DNA from: an uncultured Olsenella sp.
Lineage (GTDB): Bacteria; Actinomycetota; Coriobacteriia; Coriobacteriales; Atopobiaceae
Direction of reading: 5' to 3'
Assembly (NCBI GenBank): GCA_900316105.1
Contig: ONBR01000003.1
Location: 1 to 64,000 of the forward strand
Length of the DNA stretch: 64,000 nt
A model generated the notes under the pieces. That model was not told the origin of the DNA. It saw only the letters and a program-made list of their open reading frames with translations, and did no database searches. Below, in pieces: positions 41,384-48,657 of the stretch (the first letter of the stretch is position 1; every line of letters starts with the position of its first letter). The position numbers were made by a program, and so were the translations under genes.

Positions 41384-42517
41384 ATGGCCCAAACCGAACC
41401 CGTAAAGATCATCCTGCTCACCGGTTACCTGGGAGCGGGCAAGACGACCCTGCTCAACCACATCCTCAGCAACGAGGAGGGCATCCGCGCCGCCGTTATC
41501 GTCAATGACATCGGCGAGGTCAACGTGGACGCCAGCCTGATCCAGGACGGCGGCCTGTCCGAAACGGACGACCTCATCCCCATGACCAACGGCTGCATCT
41601 GCTGCACCCTCTCCAACGACCTGACCGACCAGCTCCAGTCCATCGCCGACTCGGGCAAGTTCGACTACATCATCATCGAGGCCTCCGGCATCTGCGAGCC
41701 CATCCCCATCGCCTACACCATCAGCGCCTTCTGTGACCAGGAGAAGAACGGCGGCAACGCACCCCTGGCCCTGGACAACATCGTCGCCGTGGTGGACTCC
41801 AAGCGCATGTTCGACGAGTTCAACGGTGGCCACGACCTGGTCGAGGGCGAGATCGACGAGGACGATATCGAGAGCCTCCTGATCCAGCAGATCGAGTTCT
41901 GCTCCACCCTGATCCTCAACAAGTCCGACCTGGTGAACCCCGACCAGCTGGCCGAGCTGCGCGCCATCGTCCGCAGCCTCCAGAAGGACGCAAGGATCAT
42001 CGAGGCCGAGAAGGGCGACGTTTCCCTGGACGAGCTTCTTAACACCGGCCGCTTTGACTTCGAGAAGGCCTACGGCTCCCAGGCCTGGCAGGAGGCCATG
42101 GCCCACCCCGAGGAGCACGAGGATCCCGAGGTCCTGGAGTACGGCATCAACACCTTCATCTACGAGCGTCGCCATCCCTTTGACATCAACAAGTTCAGCG
42201 ACTACGTGCAGACTTGGCCCGACGAGGTCATCCGCTGCAAGGGCATGCTCTGGGCCAGCCAGGACCCCGACATGTGCTACATCTTTGAGCAGGCCGGCCG
42301 CCAGGTGAGCCTGTCCGAGGGCGGCCTCTTTGTGGCCTCCGCACCCGAGGACGAGCTTGAGCAGATCATCAAGGCAAACCCCGACGTCCTCAATGACTGG
42401 GATCCCGTCCTGGGCGACCGCATGACCCGCCTCTGCTTCATTGGCAAGGGTATGGACCAGGCCGAACTGGAGAAGGGTCTGGACGCCACCCTGGTAGACT
42501 GGAAGCCCGAGCGCTAA
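41384..42517 (+). CDS. CobW/P47K-family G3E GTPase
   Basis: A 377-residue GTPase. The Walker A GYLGAGKTTLLNHIL is at about residues 15-29, the metal-binding NGCICCTLSNDL is the CxCC motif of metallochaperones, EASGICEP is the Walker B region, LNKSDLV is the guanine-specificity motif, and a CobW C-terminal domain follows. Such proteins insert or deliver Zn, Co or other metals; the metal is not predictable, and no cobalamin or zinc gene is adjacent. Two starts are possible: ATG 41384 with CGGAGA, or ATG 41357, which would be leaderless behind TACACT (41344-41349). Confidence 0.85.
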   Translation: MAQTEPVKIILLTGYLGAGKTTLLNHILSNEEGIRAAVIVNDIGEVNVDASLIQDGGLSETDDLIPMTNGCICCTLSNDLTDQLQSIADSGKFDYIIIEASGICEPIPIAYTISAFCDQEKNGGNAPLALDNIVAVVDSKRMFDEFNGGHDLVEGEIDEDDIESLLIQQIEFCSTLILNKSDLVNPDQLAELRAIVRSLQKDARIIEAEKGDVSLDELLNTGRFDFEKAYGSQAWQEAMAHPEEHEDPEVLEYGINTFIYERRHPFDINKFSDYVQTWPDEVIRCKGMLWASQDPDMCYIFEQAGRQVSLSEGGLFVASAPEDELEQIIKANPDVLNDWDPVLGDRMTRLCFIGKGMDQAELEKGLDATLVDWKPER

Positions 42518-42521
42518 AAAA

Positions 42522-42587
42522 TGTGACAGTAGTGCCAGGCGCCAGTGTCCCAAAATGTGACAATAGCGCCTGGCGCTACTGTCACAC
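42522..42587. repeat. R2 repeat
   Basis: TGTGACAGTAGTGCCAGGCG, then CCAGTGTCCCAAAATGTGAC, then GCGCCTGGCGCTACTGTCACA. It lies between the CobW-type gene and the deformylase-like gene, ending 18 bp before the latter's start. Confidence 0.85.
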
Positions 42588-42605
42588 CCGATGAAAGGAA
42601 CGACT

Positions 42606-43025
42606 GTGATCAAAGAGCTGGTCAAGGACGAGGCAATTCTTTCCGCCCGCTGCGAGAACGCAACCCCCGAGGATGCCCCCGTGGCCCAGGACCTCATCGA
42701 TACCCTGCAGAGCATCGAGGACGGCGCCTGCCTGGCTGCCAACCAGATTGGTGTGACCAAGAAGGTCGTCGTCTTCATGGACGACGACAAGCAGCCCCAC
42801 GTAATGTACAACCCCCACATCATGATGGGCCTGGGTGCCCAGCGCGTGGAGGAGGGCTGCCTGACCCGCGACGAGGTGTCCAAGGTCACCCGCTATGCAA
42901 AGGTCAAGGTCTCCTACGACGAGCTCGTGGATGGCGCCTTCAAGCAGCGCAAGCGCGACTACACCGGCTGGACCGCCCAGATGATCCAGCACATGGTGGA
43001 CCACTGCAAGGGCAAGCTGGTCTAG
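42606..43025 (+). CDS. Peptide-deformylase-like protein, catalytic Glu replaced
   Basis: A 139-residue deformylase fold. Motif 1 is GACLAANQIG, motif 2 is EEGCLT (metal-binding Cys), but motif 3 reads QHMVDHCKG where active enzymes have HExxH: both His ligands remain and the general-base Glu is Met. It is probably not an ordinary formyl-Met deformylase; divergent PDF-like proteins are known whose role is unclear. Another def gene must exist elsewhere if this one is inactive. GTG 42606 is chosen because AAAGGA lies 7 nt upstream, which gives the usual N-terminus VIKELVKDEAIL; ATG 42591 has no ribosome site. Confidence 0.8.
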   Translation: MIKELVKDEAILSARCENATPEDAPVAQDLIDTLQSIEDGACLAANQIGVTKKVVVFMDDDKQPHVMYNPHIMMGLGAQRVEEGCLTRDEVSKVTRYAKVKVSYDELVDGAFKQRKRDYTGWTAQMIQHMVDHCKGKLV

Positions 43026-43148
43026 CAGTTGGCGCCCGACGGCTGGCGGCTCGCGGCAGGCGACCTGGTTTCGTGCCGTCGCCCAGCTGTGCCGTCGCCC
43101 AGCCGTGCCCGTCGTCCGGCCAGCACGGCAACATAACGAACGGCCCAA

Positions 43149-43199
43149 CCAGGGGACGGTCCTCTTGACGCATGATGCTACCAGGGGACCGTCCCCTGG
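43149..43199. repeat. GGGGACGGTCC inverted repeat (REP-like)
   Basis: CCAGGGGACGGTCC (43149-43162) and GGACCGTCCCCTGG (43186-43199) are perfect 14-bp complements with a T-rich tail (TTTCCTTTT). It may act as a terminator. Together with a 15-bp tandem (GTGCCGTCGCCCAGC, near 43070-43110) it fills most of the 336-bp gap 43026-43361. Confidence 0.75.
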
Positions 43200-43361
43200 T
43201 TTCCTTTTGGCTCGCTGGCAGAGGAAGCACCCACCTAATGCGACTCTGACGTTACAATAGGGTGGACTGACACGCGATGCAGCTACGCGCCGCATCGTCT
43301 TTTCGCAGCACCCCAGGTGTATGACCGTTGTCCCGCACGACGATGTCCCAAGGAGGACCGC

Positions 43362-44600
43362 ATGGAAGTTGCTAACTACACGCTCACCAGCAAGGAAGCA
43401 CAAAAGGACTTTGACCTGGTAGTCTATGGCACCAAGGGGCAGCCGGTCATCGTCTTTCCCGAGGGCGACTCCTCCTGCATGAGCTGGGAGAACAACGGCA
43501 TGCTGGATGCCGTGCGTGACCTTGTGGAGGACGGCACGATCCGCCTGGTCTGCGTGGACTCCTCCGACGACGAGACCTGGTATGCGCGCGGAGCCCTGAA
43601 TCCCTATCGCCTGGAGAACCTGGAGAATTTCTTTGCCTTCGTAGGGAAGGACCTCCTGCCCTTCGTGCGCAAGGTCAGCTCCAACGCCAGGAAGAAGACC
43701 CCACTTCTTGCTGGCGTGGGCATCGGCGCCCTCAACGCCACGATCGCCCTTCTGCGCAAGCCCGCCTCCTATGCCGGCCTCCTGGCGCTTTCCGGCACCT
43801 ATGACCTCCAGTACTTCTTCGACGAGGCGCTCGATTCTGCCTGGCAGGCCTACGCGCCCTATGACCTGGTGGATGGCCTGATGCTGGACGGCTCCTCGGC
43901 AAAGAAGCTCTCGAGCCTGCCCATTGCCTTTGCCTGCGGACAGGAGGGAAGCGAGACCGGCATCGGTACCCAGCGCGCCCTCCAGGAGAAGCTTGCCCAG
44001 AAGAACATCCAGGCCACCTTCGAGTACTGGGGTTACGACGTGAGCCACGACTGGTACTGGTGGCAGGAAGAGACCCGTCAGCTCCTGCCTTGCCTGCTGG
44101 AGAAGGGCGGCTTGGACAAGCGCGCAAAGGACGCGGAGATCGCGGCTGCCCAGGCCGAGGCCGACCATGCGGCCGACATCGCCAACCAGCGCCAGCAGGA
44201 GCTTGTGGCCGCGCGCGACTCTCTGGAAGACGCGAAGCTGGTGGTAAAGAAATCCAACGAGCGCTATCACCACGAGGAAGAGCAGGTACAGGCCAAGCAG
44301 GCCAACGCTGCCAAGTACGCCCAGATTGCCACTGAGGCCTGGATCGAGCGCGACCGCATTGCCGCACTGCTCAACGAGGCCATCAGGAAGGGCGACGAGG
44401 CCCAGGCCCAGGCAGATGCTGCGGCAAAGGAGCTCTCGGACGCGGAGTGGATTGCCGGCGAGGCCAGGGCAGATGCCCATCACGCGGTGGTCGGGCTCAA
44501 GGATGCCGTCCAGCGCCTGGTGGACTGCGAGCAGGCCAGCGTCGCTGCCGACGAGGACAAGGTTGCGGCGGACAAGGCCCTCAAGGACCTGCTGGGGTAG
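43362..44600 (+). CDS. Esterase-fold protein with C-terminal coiled coil, nucleophile missing
   Basis: A 412-residue protein. Residues 1-240 resemble the putative-esterase (EstD/antigen-85-like) family: VIVFPEGDSSCMSWENNGM, ALSGTYDL and DVSHDWYWW match, but the nucleophile elbow reads LLAGVGIGALNA, with Gly where GxSxG needs Ser. Residues about 250-412 are an Ala/Glu/Lys-rich coiled coil. It is likely a non-catalytic binding or scaffold protein. AAGGAGG precedes ATG 43362 ideally. Nothing like it is adjacent, and the partner is unknown. Confidence 0.75.
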   Translation: MEVANYTLTSKEAQKDFDLVVYGTKGQPVIVFPEGDSSCMSWENNGMLDAVRDLVEDGTIRLVCVDSSDDETWYARGALNPYRLENLENFFAFVGKDLLPFVRKVSSNARKKTPLLAGVGIGALNATIALLRKPASYAGLLALSGTYDLQYFFDEALDSAWQAYAPYDLVDGLMLDGSSAKKLSSLPIAFACGQEGSETGIGTQRALQEKLAQKNIQATFEYWGYDVSHDWYWWQEETRQLLPCLLEKGGLDKRAKDAEIAAAQAEADHAADIANQRQQELVAARDSLEDAKLVVKKSNERYHHEEEQVQAKQANAAKYAQIATEAWIERDRIAALLNEAIRKGDEAQAQADAAAKELSDAEWIAGEARADAHHAVVGLKDAVQRLVDCEQASVAADEDKVAADKALKDLLG

Positions 44601-44616
44601 GCTGCCCGATACACGT

Positions 44617-44680
44617 TATCCGAAAGGGGTACTCCCTTATGGCTGAAACCACAGCCATAAGGGAGTACCCCTTTCGGATA
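44617..44680. repeat. R1 repeat, 28-bp perfect inverted repeat
   Basis: Arms 44617-44644 and 44653-44680 are exact complements (TATCCGAAAGGGGTACTCCC + TTATGGCT), with an 8-nt loop. It lies between convergent genes and is the cleanest member of the family. Confidence 0.9.
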
Positions 44681-44694
44681 CCCTTGTGGATGTC

Positions 44695-45309
44695 CTAGAC
44701 CTCGGGATCGTAGGTGCAGGCGTACTTGGAAAAGAGCCTATCAAAGAGGTAGCTCACACCGTAGGTGGCGTAGATGCGGTGCAGGGCTGTACCCTCCTCG
44801 GCGCCCGTGCCCATGGACAGGACCTCGTCGAAGTGGCTGTGGAGCTCGGGATCGTCGCTTGCCGTGACGATGACCTTGTGTGCCTGGCTACGGATGATGT
44901 TCGTACGCTGGCGGCGGGCAAAGCCGTTGGAGGTGGTGACCACGATCAGCAGGTCGTTGGGGCTCAGGGCGCCGATGCCGTTGACGTCGGAGGAGTCCTC
45001 GGTCACCAGACGGACCTTGCGGCCCTCGACGCGCATGCCCAGCTGGAACTCGATCAGGGAGATCTGCGAGGCCTCGGTGGCAAAGAGGACCACGTGGGCG
45101 CTGGTGTGCAGGAGGCTGATGAGCCTCTCCACCTTTTCGGTCTGCATGAGCTCGTCGACCGTACCGTAAATCTGGTTGAGCTCCTTGTGCAGGTCTGCGG
45201 CGCCGGCATTCTCTGCCTTCACGTAGGAGAGGTAGTGGCGGCGCAGCTGCTGGCGCTGCTCATCGGAAAGATCGTCGTACTGCGAAAGATCAAAACTCAG
45301 GCTGGCCAT
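44695..45309 (-). CDS. SIS-domain protein (RpiR-like without HTH)
   Basis: A 204-residue protein whose second half is a sugar-isomerase (SIS) domain: VVLFATEASQISLIEFQLGM, GIGALSPNDLLIVVTTSNG and KVIVTASDDP. RpiR regulators carry this domain after a DNA-binding domain; here the N-terminal ~60 residues are helical but show no complete RpiR helix-turn-helix, so it may be a reduced regulator or a sugar-phosphate binding protein. AAAGGAG precedes ATG 45309. Confidence 0.7.
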   Translation of the reverse strand: MASLSFDLSQYDDLSDEQRQQLRRHYLSYVKAENAGAADLHKELNQIYGTVDELMQTEKVERLISLLHTSAHVVLFATEASQISLIEFQLGMRVEGRKVRLVTEDSSDVNGIGALSPNDLLIVVTTSNGFARRQRTNIIRSQAHKVIVTASDDPELHSHFDEVLSMGTGAEEGTALHRIYATYGVSYLFDRLFSKYACTYDPEV

Positions 45310-45512
45310 GGTGCTCCTTTGAACCGAACGCGACGCGTCCCGCAACATCTAGACTGAAAGCTATTGTACGACGACCCAGGCTTCAAAGATGGCGCACAAG
45401 TTATCATCAGCGTGGATGTGCTTCCCAGTGGGGTATCATTCGTATCACGCATAACTCGCATGCGCCAACTGCATGCTCATTCGTTGCTTCGAAGGTATTG
45501 AAGGAGACAATC

Positions 45513-46796
45513 GTGGCAAGCATCCGCCAGATCGCACAGAACATGAAGCTCCAGAGTCCCGCCATGGCATCGGCCTCGCTGGACCAGCGCAATGACGCCC
45601 TCCGTCGCATCAAGCAGGCACTGCTGGACAACAAGGACCAGATCTTTGCGGCGAACGCCCAGGACCTGGCAGCGGCTGACCAGAAGGGCGTAGCCCCTGC
45701 GGTCAAGAAGCGCCTGCGCTTCGACGAGCACAAGCTGGCAGACGTCTGCGCGGGCATCGACTCCCTGCTCGGCCTGCCCGACCCGGTAGGCCGTGTCCTC
45801 TTGCACAGGGAGCTGGACGAAGGCCTGGAGCTCTCGCGCGTGACCTGCCCCATCGGCGTGATTGGCGTGATCTTTGAGGCTCGTCCCGACGCCCTGGTGC
45901 AGATTTCCACCCTATGCATAAAGAGCGGCAACGTTGCCATCCTCAAGGGCGGATCCGAGACCACCAACTCCAACCGTGCCCTCTTTGCCCTGATTCACGA
46001 TGCCGCCGTGGCTGCGGGACTACCCGAGTGCTGTCTGGAGCTGGCCGAGTCCCATGCGGAGATCGACGAGCTCCTGGACTGCTACGGCCTGGTAGACCTC
46101 CTGATTCCCCGTGGCTCCAACGCCTTCGTCCGTCACATCATGGACAACACGAAGATTCCCGTGATGGGTCACTCTGACGGCATCTGCCACATCTACGTGG
46201 ACAAAGCGGCTGACGTCCAGAAGGCAGTCCCCATCTGCGTGGACGCAAAGTGCCAGTACACCGCAGCCTGCAATGCCGTGGAGACCCTGCTCGTGCACAA
46301 GGACATTGCGGGCGACTTCCTGCCTGCCATGGCCGAGGCTTACACGCAGAACGGCGTGACCATCCGCGGAGACGAGCGCTGCCAGGCAGTCATCGACTGT
46401 GAGCCTGCGACCGATGAGGACTGGGACACCGAGTACCTGGCCCTGACCATCTCCATCAAGGTCGTGGACTCCCTGGACGAGGCAATCGACCACATCAATC
46501 GCCACGGCTCCCACCACACCGACGCCATCATGAGCGAGGACGACGCCGCAGCGCAAAAGTTCATGAGTCTGGTGGATTCGGCCGGCGTCTACCAGAACGC
46601 CTCGACCCGCTTTGCCGATGGCTTCCGCTATGGCTTTGGCGCCGAGGTGGGCATCTCCACGGGCAAGCTCCACGCTCGCGGTCCCGTGGGTCTGGACGGT
46701 CTGGTGACCTACAAGTACCAGCTCCGCGGCCATGGCCAGATTGTGGGCGACTACGCCGAGGGTAGGAGCCAGTTCCACTTCAAGGACCTAGCCTAG
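45513..46796 (+). CDS. proA: Glutamate-5-semialdehyde dehydrogenase
   Basis: A 427-residue ProA: SCPIGVIGVIFEARPDA-type motif (here TCPIGVIGVIFEARPDAL), KGGSETTNSNRAL, LLIPRGSNAFVRHI, the catalytic Cys in CVDAKCQYTAACNAVETLL, and GAEVGISTGKLHARGPVGL. It reduces glutamyl-5-phosphate in proline synthesis. proB is not adjacent. GTG 45513 is chosen because AAGGAG lies 7 nt upstream; the in-frame TTG at 45498 overlaps that site. Confidence 0.95.
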   Translation: MASIRQIAQNMKLQSPAMASASLDQRNDALRRIKQALLDNKDQIFAANAQDLAAADQKGVAPAVKKRLRFDEHKLADVCAGIDSLLGLPDPVGRVLLHRELDEGLELSRVTCPIGVIGVIFEARPDALVQISTLCIKSGNVAILKGGSETTNSNRALFALIHDAAVAAGLPECCLELAESHAEIDELLDCYGLVDLLIPRGSNAFVRHIMDNTKIPVMGHSDGICHIYVDKAADVQKAVPICVDAKCQYTAACNAVETLLVHKDIAGDFLPAMAEAYTQNGVTIRGDERCQAVIDCEPATDEDWDTEYLALTISIKVVDSLDEAIDHINRHGSHHTDAIMSEDDAAAQKFMSLVDSAGVYQNASTRFADGFRYGFGAEVGISTGKLHARGPVGLDGLVTYKYQLRGHGQIVGDYAEGRSQFHFKDLA

Positions 46797-46816
46797 GCAA
46801 GTGGCCGAATGCAAGG

Positions 46817-46911
46817 CTTATCCACAGGGGGTACCCCCTTTTGGCTAAAAAAATAGCCAAAAGGGAGTACCCCCTGTGGATAAGCCAAAAGGGAGTACCC
46901 CCTGTGGATAA
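46817..46911. repeat. R1 repeat, 31-bp inverted repeat plus extra unit
   Basis: Arms 46817-46847 and 46854-46884 pair with one mismatch around AAAAAA; a third unit (46885-46911) follows in direct orientation. It occupies the whole gap between two convergent genes. Confidence 0.9.
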
Positions 46912-47979
46912 CTAGTTCCCTTCCCACTTCTCGAGCTCCCTTATGTACTCGGCGTACTCGCGCAGGGTCTCTTCGTACTCGTTGAAGTTCTGCTCCCAGT
47001 TGGTCGGGCGGGCGGTGGGGAAGGCCCGCATCAGGCGGCGCTGCTGCTTGTTGAGGCGGGCGGCAAAGCTCTCGGCCAGCTCGCGAACGGCGGGCAGCTC
47101 TCGCAGGCCGGGGATGTCGCGCAGGGAAGGCAGCGAAGGCAGGTGCAGGTAGGACAGGGAGTCTGGGCTTTCCGCACGCATGCGGTAGATGTTCTGGACC
47201 GTGGACTCCTGCATGGGGTGGGGAGCCACCTCGCCCAGGGTCGAGAGGGTCTCTTGCGCCGCCTGGGTGGCAGACTCCATGCGGGGCCTCAGGTAGGTGT
47301 CCACCACGCCGTCCAGGCTGGGCAGGTCGATCTCGGGACGCTCGTGCAGCTCGGGTACATGTAGGCTCGGCAGGGACTCGCGTAGGGCGTGCAGACGGGA
47401 GCTGGTCTCCAGGCGGAGGAAGTCCATGTTCTCTCGCAGGGTGGCAGTGCCCACGTTGGTTACCACGACGTCGCTGACAAAGACTGCGGCGGTCACCAGG
47501 CTGGCGCCAAAGATCATGTCCTCTGGCAGGGCCTCGATGGCCTCCACGATGAAGGGGTTGACCAGGAGGACTCCCACGCAGCAGCCGCCGAACTCGGCAA
47601 AGCCGCCAATCCAGATGCGACCATTTAGGTTGAGCGGGCGCCGCGAGTAGTCCCACCAGCGGGCGTGGTAGAGCCTCTCCATAGCCCAGGAAGTGACATA
47701 CTCCACGACGCAGCTCAGGGTCCCACCCAGGAGGAAGGCACCCAGGTAGCCAGAGATGTCTCCCAGGTAGCGGGGGATGCCGGACAGGATGATCACGGCG
47801 ATCATGGCGCCTGTCCCGTAGATGGGGATGTAGGGTCCGTTGAGGAAGCCCCTGTTGATGAAGTGGCCCTCTGGCACGGAGCAGTAGGTGGTCTCGATCA
47901 CCCAGCCGATCATGCTGTACAGAAAGAAGAGCAGCCAGAGGACGGCCAGGCTCAGGAGGGGAGTGGACATGCTAGGCAT
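46912..47979 (-). CDS. CmpB-type putative ABC transporter permease family membrane protein
   Basis: A 355-residue protein. The N-terminal 190 residues form five helices with motifs of the CmpB/ABC-permease-like family (FLYSMIGWVIETTYCS, HFINRGFLNGPYIPIYGTGA, EYVTSWAMERLYHARWWDYS and LNLNGRIWI). The C-terminal ~160 residues are hydrophilic with predicted helices. Despite the family name there is no ABC ATPase nearby, and the true role is unknown. The start at 47979 overlaps the HD-domain gene by 8 bp, so translation is probably coupled. Confidence 0.75.
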   Translation of the reverse strand: MPSMSTPLLSLAVLWLLFFLYSMIGWVIETTYCSVPEGHFINRGFLNGPYIPIYGTGAMIAVIILSGIPRYLGDISGYLGAFLLGGTLSCVVEYVTSWAMERLYHARWWDYSRRPLNLNGRIWIGGFAEFGGCCVGVLLVNPFIVEAIEALPEDMIFGASLVTAAVFVSDVVVTNVGTATLRENMDFLRLETSSRLHALRESLPSLHVPELHERPEIDLPSLDGVVDTYLRPRMESATQAAQETLSTLGEVAPHPMQESTVQNIYRMRAESPDSLSYLHLPSLPSLRDIPGLRELPAVRELAESFAARLNKQQRRLMRAFPTARPTNWEQNFNEYEETLREYAEYIRELEKWEGN

Positions 47980-48490
47980 TGGCACGGTCCTCTTGGCGTA
48001 GGCGGAGCTTGCGGGCAAAGCCAGCCGCGGTCTCCCGTGTGGCCACCTGCTTGTCGGCCAGGCAGAGGATCCAACCCTCGCGACAGGTAGGCGGGGTGGG
48101 TGTGAGGGGCCACATGTGGTGGCGGACCATGCTCTGCTCCAGGGGGCTGATGCCAAAGTCGCGGACGGCGTTCTTGCAGGCAAAGCCTGGGTGGCGGTAG
48201 CCGTGGAGGCGGTGGCTGGGGTCGGGCACGTGCCAGTCGTAGAGGAAGTAGTCGTGCAGGAGGGTTCCGCGGACCAGGGAGCGCTCGTTGACGGGGATCT
48301 GGTGGTCCTGGGCAAACTCGATGGCTCTGATTGTCACGGCCCAGGAGTGGGCAAAGATGCTGGTCGTCCCATGCTGGATGCAGCGGCGTTCGACATCCAT
48401 TCCGGGGGAGGACAGGATGTCGGCGCAGTGGCGTTCGATGAGCTGGGTGGCTGTGACCTGCCGAGAGATGGGACGGCGGGTGGACTTCAT
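47972..48490 (-). CDS. HD-domain protein
   Basis: A 172-residue HD-type metal-dependent phosphohydrolase: HSWAVTIRAIEFA, GTLLHDYFLYDWH (the HD pair) and RHHMWPLTP fit a compact HD domain of the kind acting on nucleotides or unknown phosphoesters. It overlaps and is probably co-expressed with the CmpB-type membrane protein. GGAGAT precedes ATG 48490. Substrate unknown. Confidence 0.75.
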   Translation of the reverse strand: MKSTRRPISRQVTATQLIERHCADILSSPGMDVERRCIQHGTTSIFAHSWAVTIRAIEFAQDHQIPVNERSLVRGTLLHDYFLYDWHVPDPSHRLHGYRHPGFACKNAVRDFGISPLEQSMVRHHMWPLTPTPPTCREGWILCLADKQVATRETAAGFARKLRLRQEDRANA

Positions 48491-48572
48491 GGCGGGAAAT
48501 CTCCTAGGGTGCGCCGATGGCGCGTCAGTACATAATTCGCCTCATTATACTGGAAGAGGCTAGGCGCGGCAG

Positions 48573-48638
48573 TGTGACAATAGTGCCAGGCACCACTGTC
48601 CCAAAATGTGACAATAGCGCCTGGCGCTATTGTCACAC
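48573..48638. repeat. R2 repeat upstream of the UvrA-like gene
   Basis: TGTGACAATAGTGCCAGGCA, CCACTGTCCCAAAATGTGAC, GCGCCTGGCGCTATTGTCACA. It ends 20 nt before the GTG start and would form a leader hairpin; a TATACT (48546-48551) lies upstream of it. Confidence 0.85.
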
Positions 48639-48657
48639 CGCAGAGAAAGGACAAGCA

